Below are positions 53,022 to 61,580 of a DNA stretch of 62,463 bases, one piece after another; position 1 is the stretch's first letter, and each line of letters begins with the position of its first letter. The DNA lies in the NCBI GenBank assembly GCA_023457355.1, contig JAEWLW010000039.1:1-62463 (forward strand), in the 5' to 3' direction. The notes beneath the pieces are model-generated. The model was not told the origin of the DNA. It made no database searches and worked only from the letters and a program-made list of their open reading frames with translations. The translations under genes were made by a program, and so were the position numbers. Source of the DNA: Bacillota bacterium (GTDB taxonomy: Bacteria; Bacillota; Clostridia; Oscillospirales; Ruminococcaceae).

Positions 53022-54074
53022 ATGAGAACCCATTCTTCCAAAGGAATTTTGCTGGAGCAGAATAAAGAGCCGGGCCTGTCTCGGGAGATCCGGCGGCTTC
53101 CGGGGCTGGAGATTCCAACACTGAGAACTGAGACGCCGGTTTCGCCCACGCCTGAACTGCTGGCGCCTTATGAAATTATTTCAATTGCGCGCGAAGCGAA
53201 GATTGTGGACGAAAGTGACGGCCGCAGGCTGTGGAAAAAGCTCGCCGCCGCCGCAAGGGACGGCATTTCGGGCATCGTCGTCGACGCGTTGGATGACGAA
53301 CCTTACATTTCAAGCCAGCTCGGACCTGCGCTGCAGTTTCCCGAACAGCTTGCCGAAGGCCTTGCGCTTGCCAAAAGAGCCACTGGCGCATCCAAAACGT
53401 CCATAGAAATATATCGCAATCTGTTTGACATCGATACCAGAATACCGCATAATATTTTTGGGGTTAAGGTTGAGCGCATCAGCGGTGCTTACCCTGCCGA
53501 ATACCGCGCCAAGCGGCAGATGAAGCGGGACAGCGTGCTGATGATAGGCGCCTGTGCGCTGATGCATCTGCGCCGTGCCGCTTATGAGGGCATTTGCCAG
53601 ACCAGTTGCTTTGTGACGGTGGCAGGCGATTGCATCGCCAACGCCGGCAATTATGAGGTGCCCATCGGCAGTTCCATTGCGCAGGTGCTCTATGCGGTTG
53701 GAACAATCGCAAACCCTAAGCGCATTGTCGCGGGCGGCTCTATGACGGGCTTTGGCATTACAGACCCGGGCAAGGTGTTTGTTTCGGCAACAACGAGGGG
53801 GATTCTGGCCTTTGCCGAGGAATTTAAGGATTTGGGCTACAACTGCATCGGGTGTGGCCGTTGTACTGATTTTTGCCCTGAGGGGCTCTCGCCTTATTTT
53901 ATTTACAAAGTGATGCAGACCCCGCGCAAACGCAATCTGGCGCTTGCGGATGCCGAACTTTGCACCGGTTGCGGAACCTGCAGCTATGTTTGCCCCGCCA
54001 AACTCGATTTGGCACAGGTTATGGCCAGGGCGGCAGCGCTTAAACGCGCCCGGCAGCAAGGAGGTTCGCTGTGA
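53022..54074 (+). CDS. RnfC-like protein lacking the glycine-rich nucleotide loop
   Basis: A 350-residue RnfC relative, shorter than usual (about 430 or more). Two ferredoxin-type clusters are intact: CIGCGRCTDFC (Cys275-285) and CTGCGTCSYVC (Cys314-324). DDEPYISSQL (about 91-100) matches the canonical AECEPYLT region. However, the preceding NADH/FMN loop, normally GIVGMGGAGFPT, here reads KIVDESDGRRLWKK (about 60-73), so NADH binding is unlikely. The ATG at 53022 has AAGGAGG just before it. It overlaps the next gene by four bases (GTGA). Without that loop it may pass electrons only between ferredoxin-like partners. Confidence 0.85.
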   Translation: MRTHSSKGILLEQNKEPGLSREIRRLPGLEIPTLRTETPVSPTPELLAPYEIISIAREAKIVDESDGRRLWKKLAAAARDGISGIVVDALDDEPYISSQLGPALQFPEQLAEGLALAKRATGASKTSIEIYRNLFDIDTRIPHNIFGVKVERISGAYPAEYRAKRQMKRDSVLMIGACALMHLRRAAYEGICQTSCFVTVAGDCIANAGNYEVPIGSSIAQVLYAVGTIANPKRIVAGGSMTGFGITDPGKVFVSATTRGILAFAEEFKDLGYNCIGCGRCTDFCPEGLSPYFIYKVMQTPRKRNLALADAELCTGCGTCSYVCPAKLDLAQVMARAAALKRARQQGGSL

Positions 54075-55096
54075 AACTACGCGCACAAAATCCCCCGCAT
54101 ATCCGTTCGCGTGAAAGCAATCAGACGGTCATGCTCGACGCCGTTATTGCAATGCTTCCGCTTTATGCGATGGCGACTTATTACTACGGCCAGCGCGCCC
54201 TCGCGCTCGGGCTTTTCAGCGTGACGGTTACAACTGTTATCGATATGCTATGCGTCATCGCCAGGCGCAACGTCCCGAATATACGGGATCTTTCTCCCAC
54301 CGTTACCGGCATGCTGTTGCCGCTTTTGATGCCGGCTTCCATTCGGTTTGAGGTTGTTGCAGCAGCTGCGCTCTTCGGCATTGCTGTTGCCAAGCATCCG
54401 TTCGGCGGCGCGGGGGAAAACATTTTTAACCCCGCTGTGGCGGGCGCGGCCTTTGCCGCCGTATGTTGGCCCAAGGCAATGTTTTTGTACCCCGTTCCGT
54501 TTGACCGCCTTCCCGTGGCGGTGGACGATTCATTAAAACTGATCAATTCACCGGCTTATACGCTGTCGTTGGGCGGCGCGCCGAGCACCGACCTTTTAGA
54601 TATGCTGTTGGGCAATTTCGCAGGCCCGATGGGAGCCACTAACATATTAGTTTTATGTACATGTTTCTTATTCCTCGCGGTGAGAAAAACCGTAAGCCTC
54701 TGGATGACCGGCGCATTTTTGACCGGCGCCGCATTGGTTGCTGCCGCAGCGCCGCGGGCCATGCTGACGCCGCTCTATTCGGTCAGCTACGAATTGATGA
54801 GCGGCCTGATTCTCATCGGTGCAATTTTTCTGGTAAACGATCCCGTAACTTCCCCAAAACGCAAGCTGCCAAAGATTCTTTACGGTTTTTTGGCCGGTGT
54901 TGTCAGTATGACGTTTCGGCATTTGGGCGAATATGAAGATTCTCTGTTGTTCGCCATTTTAGTTATGAACGCTGCGGTATGGATTATAGATTTATGGGGA
55001 GAGCATCTCGCGCATGCTTTCAGGAGGAAGAACATTGAACTTAAAACCAATTCGGAAATATCGTCGGAGGTTGAAGAGAACCTCGGGGCTGATTAA
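54071..55096 (+). CDS. RnfD-like membrane protein
   Basis: A 341-residue NqrB/RnfD-family protein with about eight to ten membrane helices. RDLSPTVTGMLLPLLMP, NPAVAGAAFA and the VNDPVTSP segment are clearly RnfD-like. Canonical RnfD carries a covalent FMN on Thr of an S-G-A-T-P motif; here the aligned stretch is GGAPST (168-173), in which the Thr is displaced by two positions, so covalent flavin is doubtful. The start is GTG at 54071, overlapping the RnfC stop. No ApbE flavin transferase gene is in the window. Confidence 0.85.
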   Translation: MKLRAQNPPHIRSRESNQTVMLDAVIAMLPLYAMATYYYGQRALALGLFSVTVTTVIDMLCVIARRNVPNIRDLSPTVTGMLLPLLMPASIRFEVVAAAALFGIAVAKHPFGGAGENIFNPAVAGAAFAAVCWPKAMFLYPVPFDRLPVAVDDSLKLINSPAYTLSLGGAPSTDLLDMLLGNFAGPMGATNILVLCTCFLFLAVRKTVSLWMTGAFLTGAALVAAAAPRAMLTPLYSVSYELMSGLILIGAIFLVNDPVTSPKRKLPKILYGFLAGVVSMTFRHLGEYEDSLLFAILVMNAAVWIIDLWGEHLAHAFRRKNIELKTNSEISSEVEENLGAD

Positions 55097-55697
55097 AAAT
55101 AATCCTGTTGTTGCACTGGGCATGGCTTTGCCTTTTGTCATTGTGCCAACCCTTAATCTGAAAAGCGGATTATTGATCAGTGTCTTTATTCTTGCCGCCA
55201 CTGTTCCGGCGGCAACTATCGCACCTGTCGCACACAGAAAAATCCCGGTATTATATCTCGTGCCCTGTTATACGCTGCTGGCAATGGCCGGGGTTATTGC
55301 GGCGCAGCTGCTGCTTCGGCGGCAGGCCGTGCTGCTCGACAGTCTGGGCCTGTATATTCCACTGGCTGCCGTCAACAGCATCATGCTGGATCTCTCTGCC
55401 CTGCACCCCCGCAAAACGCCCTGGCGCGGCTGTCAGGACGCTGTAGCCATCTGCTTGGGCTTTGCATTGGTGGCCTGCGGTATCGGCGCTGTGCGTGAAG
55501 TGCTGGGCAGCAGGACAATTTGGGGCATGCCCTTCGGATTGTATCCCATTCGGATGGTCGGTGTTACGCTGCCTTTCTTCGGCTTTATTACGCTTGGGTT
55601 TTTTAATGCCCTGTGTCGCAGCGTGGATCGTGCGGTTGTCACCGGAATGCTCGCGCGCAGACCGGTACCGGCGGAAAGAGAGGATGACTGCGAATGA
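55035..55697 (+). CDS. RnfE-like membrane protein without cluster cysteines
   Basis: A 220-residue RnfE/NqrD-type protein with six membrane helices. IKNNPVVALGMALPF (20-34) aligns with the RnfE start in which LGLCP holds a cluster cysteine; here Cys is missing. LYIPLAAVNSIML (106-118) aligns with PLIVTNCIVVG; Ser115 replaces the second Cys. IGAVREVLGSRTIWG is the well-conserved later part. The start is TTG at 55035, six bases after AGGAGGA, within the rnfD reading frame (62-base overlap). The stop overlaps the next ATG. Confidence 0.83.
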   Translation: MNLKPIRKYRRRLKRTSGLIKNNPVVALGMALPFVIVPTLNLKSGLLISVFILAATVPAATIAPVAHRKIPVLYLVPCYTLLAMAGVIAAQLLLRRQAVLLDSLGLYIPLAAVNSIMLDLSALHPRKTPWRGCQDAVAICLGFALVACGIGAVREVLGSRTIWGMPFGLYPIRMVGVTLPFFGFITLGFFNALCRSVDRAVVTGMLARRPVPAEREDDCE

Positions 55698-56278
55698 AAG
55701 CGTTATATGAAATGCTGGCAGTTATCATCGTCGCTGCCGTGACCGAAAACCTGCTGTTTGCGCGTGCGCTGGGCGTGGACCATATTCTGGAGCGCACAAA
55801 AAGCTATCGTGCCATTATACGCCTCGGTGCCATGACTTGTGTGGTTTCGTTTCTTGGCGGTGTTATGGCCTGGGTTTTTAAATTCACATTAAAGGGTTAT
55901 GCCTGGTGGCCGGTTTTCAGAGGGCTGGCAGTGCTGATCAGCATCAGTGCAGCTTATTTTCTGATTGTGGTTTTAACCGGTACGCGCAACCTGCACTCGG
56001 TGCAGTCCCTGCCCGTGATGGCCGCTTTTAACGGCGCTTCATTCGGGGCGGTGCTGATTGCCATTTTAAGCAGAGATACGTTGCTGCAAACCATTGCTTA
56101 TTGTTTGGGGTGCTCCGCGGGCCTGACCATTGCGATGATGCTGGTGCATTCGGGGCGCGAGCGTCTGGAATTGTGTAAGGTCCCCAAATCCTTTGGCGGG
56201 CTGCCTATCACAATGATCTATATCGGCATACTCAGTCTGGCGATATATGGCCTGATCGGCCATCAGCTGCCCACTTGA
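55694..56278 (+). CDS. RnfA-like membrane protein without cluster cysteines
   Basis: A 194-residue RnfA/NqrE-type protein with six membrane helices, normal length. The end VPKSFGGLPITMIYIGILSLA matches the conserved RnfA C-terminus. In RnfA the first helix carries LGICPFLG and a later helix TTNCAVLG, each with a [2Fe-2S] ligand; here they read LGVDHILE (Asp29) and AFNGASFG (Gly114). With the RnfE relative, all four membrane cluster cysteines are lost. ATG 55694 overlaps the previous stop. Last of the four RNF-like genes. Confidence 0.84.
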   Translation: MKALYEMLAVIIVAAVTENLLFARALGVDHILERTKSYRAIIRLGAMTCVVSFLGGVMAWVFKFTLKGYAWWPVFRGLAVLISISAAYFLIVVLTGTRNLHSVQSLPVMAAFNGASFGAVLIAILSRDTLLQTIAYCLGCSAGLTIAMMLVHSGRERLELCKVPKSFGGLPITMIYIGILSLAIYGLIGHQLPT

Positions 56279-56301
56279 TTTTTCGCGGGGAGGTGTTGTA
56301 A

Positions 56302-57552
56302 ATGGCAAGAAAAGGGACGAAAATCAAGCGCTACGGTAACATTTACGGCAGGGGAATGGGCGCGGGCTCATGGCCCATTGTGCTTGCCATGTTGTTCGGC
56401 GTCCTGCTTTTTGGAATTATTGGATGGAGTCTTTATACGCCGGTTCATGAGTTTGTCATGAACTTGGGAACAGAGGCGCCTTCAGAGCCTTCTGCTACCG
56501 CTGTTTCAACCGCCTCTTCACAGGCTGCGCCCGAGCAGTCTCAGGCACCTGAATCCGAAGCGTTAAATGTGCTTCCACCCCCCGGGTCCGAGCCGGTGAA
56601 ATCCAATCCGCCAAATCAAGGGCAGGGAATGCACGGCATCTATCTCCCGCAGGTGCAGCTTACGAACGATACCGCCCTTTTAAACATGCTGGATAGCGTC
56701 GTGAAAGCGAAACTGAACACGGTGATAGTCGATGCCAAGGACGCTGCCGGCACCGTGCTGTTTTCTTCCGAAAATGCAGTGGCACAAAAGGCGGGTGCCT
56801 CGGCTGATACCGCTTATTCAGCCAAGCGTGTAGCCGACGCCATTACCGGCAAGGGACTTGTCCCCGCCGCACGTATCCACGCTTTCCGGGACAGCATTGC
56901 GCCATTATTTGAGCGCGGCATGGCGGTGCATTATTACGACACCGAGGTCTACTGGTATGACAATTCGCCCGACTTGGGCGGCAAGCCCTGGCTAAATCCC
57001 TATTCTCAGGCGGCACAGCAGTATATTATATCGCTCGCGAGCGAACTTTGTTCGCAGGGCTTCAAAGTAATTTTGCTCGATTCGGTACAATTTCCCTCCG
57101 GCGTGGGCCTTGATAAAGCGGGATTTGGTGCAGATGCTAAGACTATCGCCAGGGATAAGGTATTAGCGCAGTTTATCGACGCTGTTTCGGCCGCGGTGAA
57201 GGCCAAGGGCGGCGAACTGGTGCTCTGTGCTCAGGAAAATTGGGCACCGACCGGCGACGCACTGCGCGACCAACAGATTCAGGCCTTAAACAGCAGCCTT
57301 TATGGCGGCAGCCCCGTCGGGCTTTTTACCAACAGAGTGATGCTGCCGCTGCCTTCGGATACTGCATTGTGGGCCTCGGCGCTGCGCAATGCATCTTCCG
57401 CCGCGCAAGATACCGGTTGGATCAGCTTAATACCGGCCTTTGCAGCCGACGGGACATTAGTTGACTGTACAGCGCTGACCGCGTCGCTTAAAGCGGCAGG
57501 CGGTAACGACTATCTGCTGTATAATCCACAGGGAAACTACAAACTCCAGTAA
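56302..57552 (+). CDS. Membrane-anchored DUF4015 putative glycoside hydrolase
   Basis: A 416-residue protein. One N-terminal membrane helix (about 24-46), a Ser/Pro/Gln-rich linker to about 110, and then an extracellular domain starting GMHGIYLPQVQ with NTVIVDAKDAAG, typical of the DUF4015/GHL13 putative glycosidase family. The TIM-barrel residues DTEVYWYD and LCAQENWAP could supply the acidic catalytic pair. Substrate is unknown, perhaps cell-wall glycans. It starts 23 bases after the RnfA-like gene with GGGGAGGTG upstream, so it may be co-transcribed. Confidence 0.84.
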   Translation: MARKGTKIKRYGNIYGRGMGAGSWPIVLAMLFGVLLFGIIGWSLYTPVHEFVMNLGTEAPSEPSATAVSTASSQAAPEQSQAPESEALNVLPPPGSEPVKSNPPNQGQGMHGIYLPQVQLTNDTALLNMLDSVVKAKLNTVIVDAKDAAGTVLFSSENAVAQKAGASADTAYSAKRVADAITGKGLVPAARIHAFRDSIAPLFERGMAVHYYDTEVYWYDNSPDLGGKPWLNPYSQAAQQYIISLASELCSQGFKVILLDSVQFPSGVGLDKAGFGADAKTIARDKVLAQFIDAVSAAVKAKGGELVLCAQENWAPTGDALRDQQIQALNSSLYGGSPVGLFTNRVMLPLPSDTALWASALRNASSAAQDTGWISLIPAFAADGTLVDCTALTASLKAAGGNDYLLYNPQGNYKLQ

Positions 57553-57573
57553 TTTTAAAGGGGGCTTTTTGAG

Positions 57574-58278
57574 ATGTCTACACCGCATAATGCCGCGGAA
57601 AAAGGCGACATCGCCAAAACGGTGCTGATGCCGGGTGACCCGCTACGCGCCAAGGTGATTGCGGAAAGCTATTTGACCGATGTCAAATGCTATAACACGG
57701 TGCGCAACATGTTTGGCTATACCGGAAAGTATCATGGAACACCTGTTTCCGTACAAGGCAGCGGAATGGGTATTCCCTCTATTGGAATCTATTCCTACGA
57801 GCTGTTTAACATGTATGACGTTCAGAGCATTATCCGCATCGGTTCCGCCGGCGGGCTGGGCAAGGATATCCAGGTGCGCGATCTGGTTGCCGGCATGGGC
57901 GCCTGCACAAATTCCAACTATGGTGCGCAATACGGTCTTCCCGGAACCTTTGCACCCATTGCGAGCTGGCGCCTGCTGCAGGAAGCGGACGCTGCTGCGA
58001 AGTCGCTGGGCATCCCCATGAAGGTTGGCAACCTTTTATCCTCCGATACTTTTTACAGTGAGACGGGCAATAGCAAGTGGGCCGAAATGGGCGTGCTGGC
58101 TGTCGAGATGGAAGCCGCCGGTTTGTATTTTAACGCTGCCCGCGCGGGCAAAGAGGCATTGTGCATCTGTACAATTTCGGACATTGTCGCCACCGGCGAG
58201 GGCCTTTCAGCCCTTGAACGGCAGGAGAGCTTTCACGATATGATGAAAGTTGCCTTAGAACTGGCGTATGACGCTTAA
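57574..58278 (+). CDS. deoD: Purine nucleoside phosphorylase, DeoD type
   Basis: A 234-residue hexameric-type phosphorylase. MPGDPLRAK (phosphate and active-site loop), GSGMGIPSIGIYSYEL and the VEMEAAGLYFNA segment are diagnostic. It cleaves purine (deoxy)nucleosides with phosphate. The ATG has AAGGGGG-type purines upstream. It is followed by a terminator and a mobile repeat, then by cdd, so two nucleoside salvage genes are adjacent. Confidence 0.96.
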   Translation: MSTPHNAAEKGDIAKTVLMPGDPLRAKVIAESYLTDVKCYNTVRNMFGYTGKYHGTPVSVQGSGMGIPSIGIYSYELFNMYDVQSIIRIGSAGGLGKDIQVRDLVAGMGACTNSNYGAQYGLPGTFAPIASWRLLQEADAAAKSLGIPMKVGNLLSSDTFYSETGNSKWAEMGVLAVEMEAAGLYFNAARAGKEALCICTISDIVATGEGLSALERQESFHDMMKVALELAYDA

Positions 58279-58284
58279 AAGGCA

Positions 58285-58313
58285 GCGGCGCGAAGCAATT
58301 GGCTTCGCGCCGC
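58285..58313 (+). terminator. Terminator after deoD
   Basis: An 11-bp perfect stem GCGGCGCGAAG (58285-58295) and its complement (58303-58313) with a seven-base loop. The structured repeat begins at the next base. Here, unlike at copies B and C, no second copy of the hairpin lies on the far side. Confidence 0.75.
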
Positions 58314-58314
58314 A

Positions 58315-58518
58315 CAGGCTGTCAAAGAAGTGGATTACGTAAGGTAAAATACCGGGGGAAAAGTGTGAACAGGGGGCGGTGAGCCCCCATTTTCGCGTCG
58401 AGGCGCACAAAGTGCACCGGATTGCTCACCCGCAGGCGACAAAATGGACAAGTTGTCCATTTTGCAAAGCTTAGCATAAAAAGACTGAGTTGTGCGAAGA
58501 CTTTTTTGACAAACTGAG
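58315..58518 (+). repeat. Structured intergenic repeat, copy D
   Basis: A ~204-bp element clearly homologous to copy B over its full length, in the same orientation. Ends are CAGGCTGTCAAAGAAGTGG and ACTTTTTTGACAAACTGAG. The same stems exist with compensatory changes: GGTGAGC/GCTCACC (58378-58384 with 58424-58430), GGCGCAC/GTGCACC with one mismatch (58402-58408 with 58412-58418) and AAAATGGACA/TGTCCATTTT (58441-58450 with 58454-58463). The remaining spacer to cdd shows nothing. Confidence 0.85.
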
Positions 58519-58647
58519 CGTTTTTGACGCTATATGCTGCTATCGGTGTGCAATACCCGGTATCAGCGATAAACGGGTTTATGTTTGCTTCAACGATGAG
58601 AAAACCGGTGCCATTCTAACATCAGGTATAAGCAGGAGGTCATGACC

Positions 58648-59067
58648 ATGATTTCGGATCGAGAATTGATTGCACAGGCGTTGCTGGCACGAAAAAATGC
58701 TTATGTGCCTTATTCACATTTCGCAGTCGGCGCAGCGCTTTTAACGGGCAGCGGCCGGGTTTATACCGGCTGCAACATTGAAAATGCGGCCTATTCGCCG
58801 ACCAATTGTGCCGAGCGTACCGCCGTATTTAAGGCAGTGAGCGAGGGGGAACGCAGCCTTTTGAAGTTGGCGGTGGTGGCCGGGAACGCGGCATTGGATG
58901 CGCCGCTTCCGGCGCTGGTTTCGCCCTGTGGGGTTTGCCGGCAGGTACTCGCTGAGTTTGCTGCACCGGACATGGTGCTGCTGTTGGCAAAAAGTGAGAC
59001 CGATTATGAAACGCATACGATCGGCGAACTGTTGCCCATGGGCTTTTCGCCTCGGGATTTAGAATAG
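58648..59067 (+). CDS. cdd: Cytidine deaminase
   Basis: A 139-residue zinc enzyme of the homotetrameric type. The motifs NCAERTAVF (Cys and catalytic Glu) and PCGVCRQVLAEF (two zinc cysteines) are intact. It deaminates cytidine and deoxycytidine. The ATG at 58648 lies eight bases after AGGAGGT; the ATG two codons earlier is too close to that site. It is next to deoD, so both serve nucleoside salvage. The gap 59068-59319 holds nothing recognised. Confidence 0.95.
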   Translation: MISDRELIAQALLARKNAYVPYSHFAVGAALLTGSGRVYTGCNIENAAYSPTNCAERTAVFKAVSEGERSLLKLAVVAGNAALDAPLPALVSPCGVCRQVLAEFAAPDMVLLLAKSETDYETHTIGELLPMGFSPRDLE

Positions 59068-59323
59068 GTAGAAAAGCAGAATCTTTATAGAGAGCGCATA
59101 CCTAAAAGCAAACCGGCGATGTCGTCAGCAGTCATGGCCCTATCATAAAACCGGAAAAAACCCGGATGAGCTATTTATGTGATTAACAGCAGCTTTTATC
59201 ACCACTCATGCGCCGCATAATGAAATACGATGCAAAATTCGTAATGCGTCGGCAAGGGAAGGGGCGTGTGGGGGAACCGCCGGTTCCTATGAGCAAATTT
59301 TTCGCCAGCGGCGCACCAAACAA

Positions 59324-59369
59324 AAAAATCGCCTTACTTGCCAAAAATGGCTTTGTAAAGCGATTTTTA
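59324..59369 (-). terminator. Terminator of the displaced tRNA-Leu end
   Basis: Read leftward, a long imperfect stem (AAAAATCGC and GCGATTTTT arms) is followed by a T run, directly after the CCA end of the tRNA fragment. This looks like the original terminator of the tRNA-Leu gene and marks the host side of the junction. Confidence 0.7.
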
Positions 59370-59370
59370 T

Positions 59371-59424
59371 TGGTGCGGATAAGAGGACTTGAACCTCCAC
59401 CGAGTTGCCCCGACTAGAACCTGA
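59371..59424 (-). tRNA. 3' half of tRNA-Leu (CAG), partial: att site
   Basis: Read on the minus strand, this gives GATTCAGGTTCTAGTC (anticodon loop with CAG, and the 3' side of its stem), a leucine-type long variable arm, the T arm GGAGGTTCAAGTCCTC and the acceptor end ATCCGCACCA. The 5' half is absent; upstream of GATTCAGG the sequence is unrelated and AT-rich. This is what remains when a tyrosine recombinase inserts an element in the anticodon loop of a tRNA gene and rebuilds an intact gene at the other end. Confidence 0.85.
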
Positions 59425-60197
59425 ATCGGTTGATATGAATATTATCTACTTTTATAGATTCTCTTTTATTCACTCCTGTTCTGCGGTTTTTGCTGTTATA
59501 ATGCGGGTTGAGGACGAGTTCTGTTTATAAGCCTTTTATGTAAGCCATTGTATAAAATTCGCATTCAAAAATCAAATATTAGAACTATATTAGAACATGC
59601 AGTCTGTTATTAGCACTAGATTTTTTAAAAAAGCGCATAGAGCATATATAAATATTGATTACCATTCCATTAAATTTGAGGGTAGGGGTAGTCGGTTTTT
59701 ATATGTGTTTTATTGCTTATCCCCAATTTTTGGGGAGATGTTCTTTTCGGTATCTGCTTTTTTTCTGCAATTTTTATTTACCCATCATGTACCCATCTCA
59801 CAGCTTCTACAATCCTCATATATCTATTAAACACAATTACACCTAGAATCAATTCAAACGGCTCTAGTAATCGCTGTATAGGGCTAGAAGCTAAAACGAT
59901 TCTAGGTGCTGATTTTATATAGTGCATATAGGAATAAGCTAACTAAGGACTCCCCGCTCAAAAATGAGCAAAAGTTAAACTAAACACTAGCTCTTACTCC
60001 TAACCGTCAAATATGACGTTCAGCCAATACCTTTGAAACAATTGAACCATCGGAAAATTCCGATAGTTACCTCTGTGTACAAAAATCCACACACCTTTAA
60101 TCAAGGGTGCGTCAAATTTGAAACAGGTTAATAGAGTACTCTTACTCAGAAAAAAGTAATAGCACACTGTACCCAATAACACACTATTTCCAGCAGT

Positions 60198-61259
60198 CTA
60201 TTTTCTCTTCACTGATTCCATAATAACCCAAACTGTATTTCCCGCATAGTTACCATCTAACAATTTTACTTGATATTTTGTCAAACCAGATTTTACGATA
60301 TTGCATTTTGTACCCTTGTCGGTTAAGCCAACTTGACCATTGGTGAGCATTTCACTAATCGTTCCTTTATTCCCCTCAGCTAGTGCGGTCATATATCTAC
60401 TCATGGCATCCTCGCTGATAAAGATTAATACTGAACCGTCACCGTATTCTAATGTGGCATCATATTCAGTAATAGAAGAAGTCGTAGTTGAAGAAGTATT
60501 TGAAGTTGATTTTTGATTAACATAATATCTTGTTGCATCTTCATCTATCCAAATTTGATCTATCATCTGACCTGTAAGGCCAAATTTACTTTCGGCCTCT
60601 GACCAAATGGTATTACTGTATTTATCTCCGGTACTTTTGCCATCTTTTTTATCGTAATAATCATATCGCGAGTAAATATATTTAATGACTTCAGCTTTGT
60701 CAGCCGTTGTCATATTATTGTATTTGTCTTGAGCTTTTGTAACCTCTTCATTAAATGCTGTATAAGAGTCACCTAGCAAATTTTTCGCATAAGAGATAAT
60801 ATAATCGGCATATTCGCCCTTATAATTTACGCTGATTTTAGCGGCTTCTTCCTCTGCGGCCTTTTGATATTTATCATCATCTATAAGGTCTTTAAAGTAC
60901 AAGTAGTCATTAGATACACAAAAAGCATATAGGTTTGAAATAGTCTCATTGTCGGGATATTTTTTATAAATATCTTCAATTGTTTTGTATTCGATCTTAG
61001 CTGTACCACTACCTTTACTATCGATAGTGTCTTTAACCGACTTAAATAATTCAATCACTTCGGCTTCGGCTTGTTTTTCTAAATTTGCTTCACTTTGTGA
61101 AGAACTAGATTGATCAACAGTTACGCTTAGACTTGATTGCTGTTCTTTGTACTCTCTAATAATTAGAGAGCCAAATAGTAAAATAACAATGCCTACTATT
61201 AAAAAAATGTACCGTTTCTTTATGCATCTAAGCATTATTAGAATTTCGTCCATTTTCAT
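60198..61259 (-). CDS. Membrane-anchored protein of unknown function
   Basis: A 353-residue protein with a short basic N-terminus, one membrane helix (about 17-34) and a large, charged extracellular part rich in Lys, Asp, Glu, Ser and Tyr. A Ser/Thr-rich linker (about 251-262) separates a helical part from a smaller C-terminal domain (YDATLEYGDGSVLIFI onward). AGGGG lies best for the ATG at 61253, two codons after the first. Not recognised; codon use is AT-rich, like the rest of the island. Confidence 0.7.
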   Translation of the reverse strand: MKMDEILIMLRCIKKRYIFLIVGIVILLFGSLIIREYKEQQSSLSVTVDQSSSSQSEANLEKQAEAEVIELFKSVKDTIDSKGSGTAKIEYKTIEDIYKKYPDNETISNLYAFCVSNDYLYFKDLIDDDKYQKAAEEEAAKISVNYKGEYADYIISYAKNLLGDSYTAFNEEVTKAQDKYNNMTTADKAEVIKYIYSRYDYYDKKDGKSTGDKYSNTIWSEAESKFGLTGQMIDQIWIDEDATRYYVNQKSTSNTSSTTTSSITEYDATLEYGDGSVLIFISEDAMSRYMTALAEGNKGTISEMLTNGQVGLTDKGTKCNIVKSGLTKYQVKLLDGNYAGNTVWVIMESVKRK

Positions 61260-61305
61260 ATCCCCTAATCATAGTAATTTTACGATACTTAGAAAAACCA
61301 ATTGA

Positions 61306-61515
61306 TTACTTAAACAACTTCCCCAGCAAATCAAACACACTAACCGTTGTCCGTCCATACACCCGATTGTAAATAGCCTTCTTAGGATGCAGCAGCCCCA
61401 TTCCCTTTTTACCGTACAACGGATTGATTGCGCTTTTAATTGACCGCTTCAACTTGCCGGTTGTCCTTGCCTTGATAGATTTTTTGAGGGATGGAGTTCT
61501 GATCCCGAATTTCAT
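61306..61515 (-). CDS. Small basic phage-type protein
   Basis: A 69-residue, strongly basic protein starting MKFGIRTPSLKKSIKARTTG, with NPLYGKKGMGLLHPKKA in the middle. I recall proteins of this type as small hypotheticals in Gram-positive prophages and integrative elements; function unknown. The ATG at 61515 has GAGGTGA upstream; an earlier in-frame start would begin inside the neighbouring terminator. Confidence 0.72.
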   Translation of the reverse strand: MKFGIRTPSLKKSIKARTTGKLKRSIKSAINPLYGKKGMGLLHPKKAIYNRVYGRTTVSVFDLLGKLFK

Positions 61516-61541
61516 ATATGTCACCTCTATAATATAAAAAG

Positions 61542-61574
61542 ATAACCAGCAGCCAAAATATGGTTGCTGGTTAT
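61542..61574 (-). terminator. Terminator after hicB
   Basis: A 13-bp stem (ATAACCAGCAGCC at 61542-61554 with 61562-61574, one G-T pair). On the minus strand it is followed by CTTTTT. It ends the hicAB transcript seven bases after the hicB stop. Confidence 0.8.
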
Positions 61575-61580
61575 ATTGTA

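Noticed and set aside
53022..56278. A normal RNF ferredoxin:NAD+ oxidoreductase
   Set aside because: rnfB and rnfG are missing and the cluster, flavin and NADH motifs do not match; calling it a working RNF would overstate the evidence.
59371..59424. A complete tRNA-Leu gene
   Set aside because: Only the anticodon loop to CCA end is present; the acceptor 5' strand and D arm are missing upstream.
59597..59830. Short hydrophobic frames at the start of the island
   Set aside because: Overlapping frames in three phases in AT-rich DNA, none with a ribosome site or recognisable family.
60000..60182. 60-codon minus-strand frame after the membrane-anchored protein
   Set aside because: No ribosome site and no recognisable features; it may be chance in AT-rich DNA.
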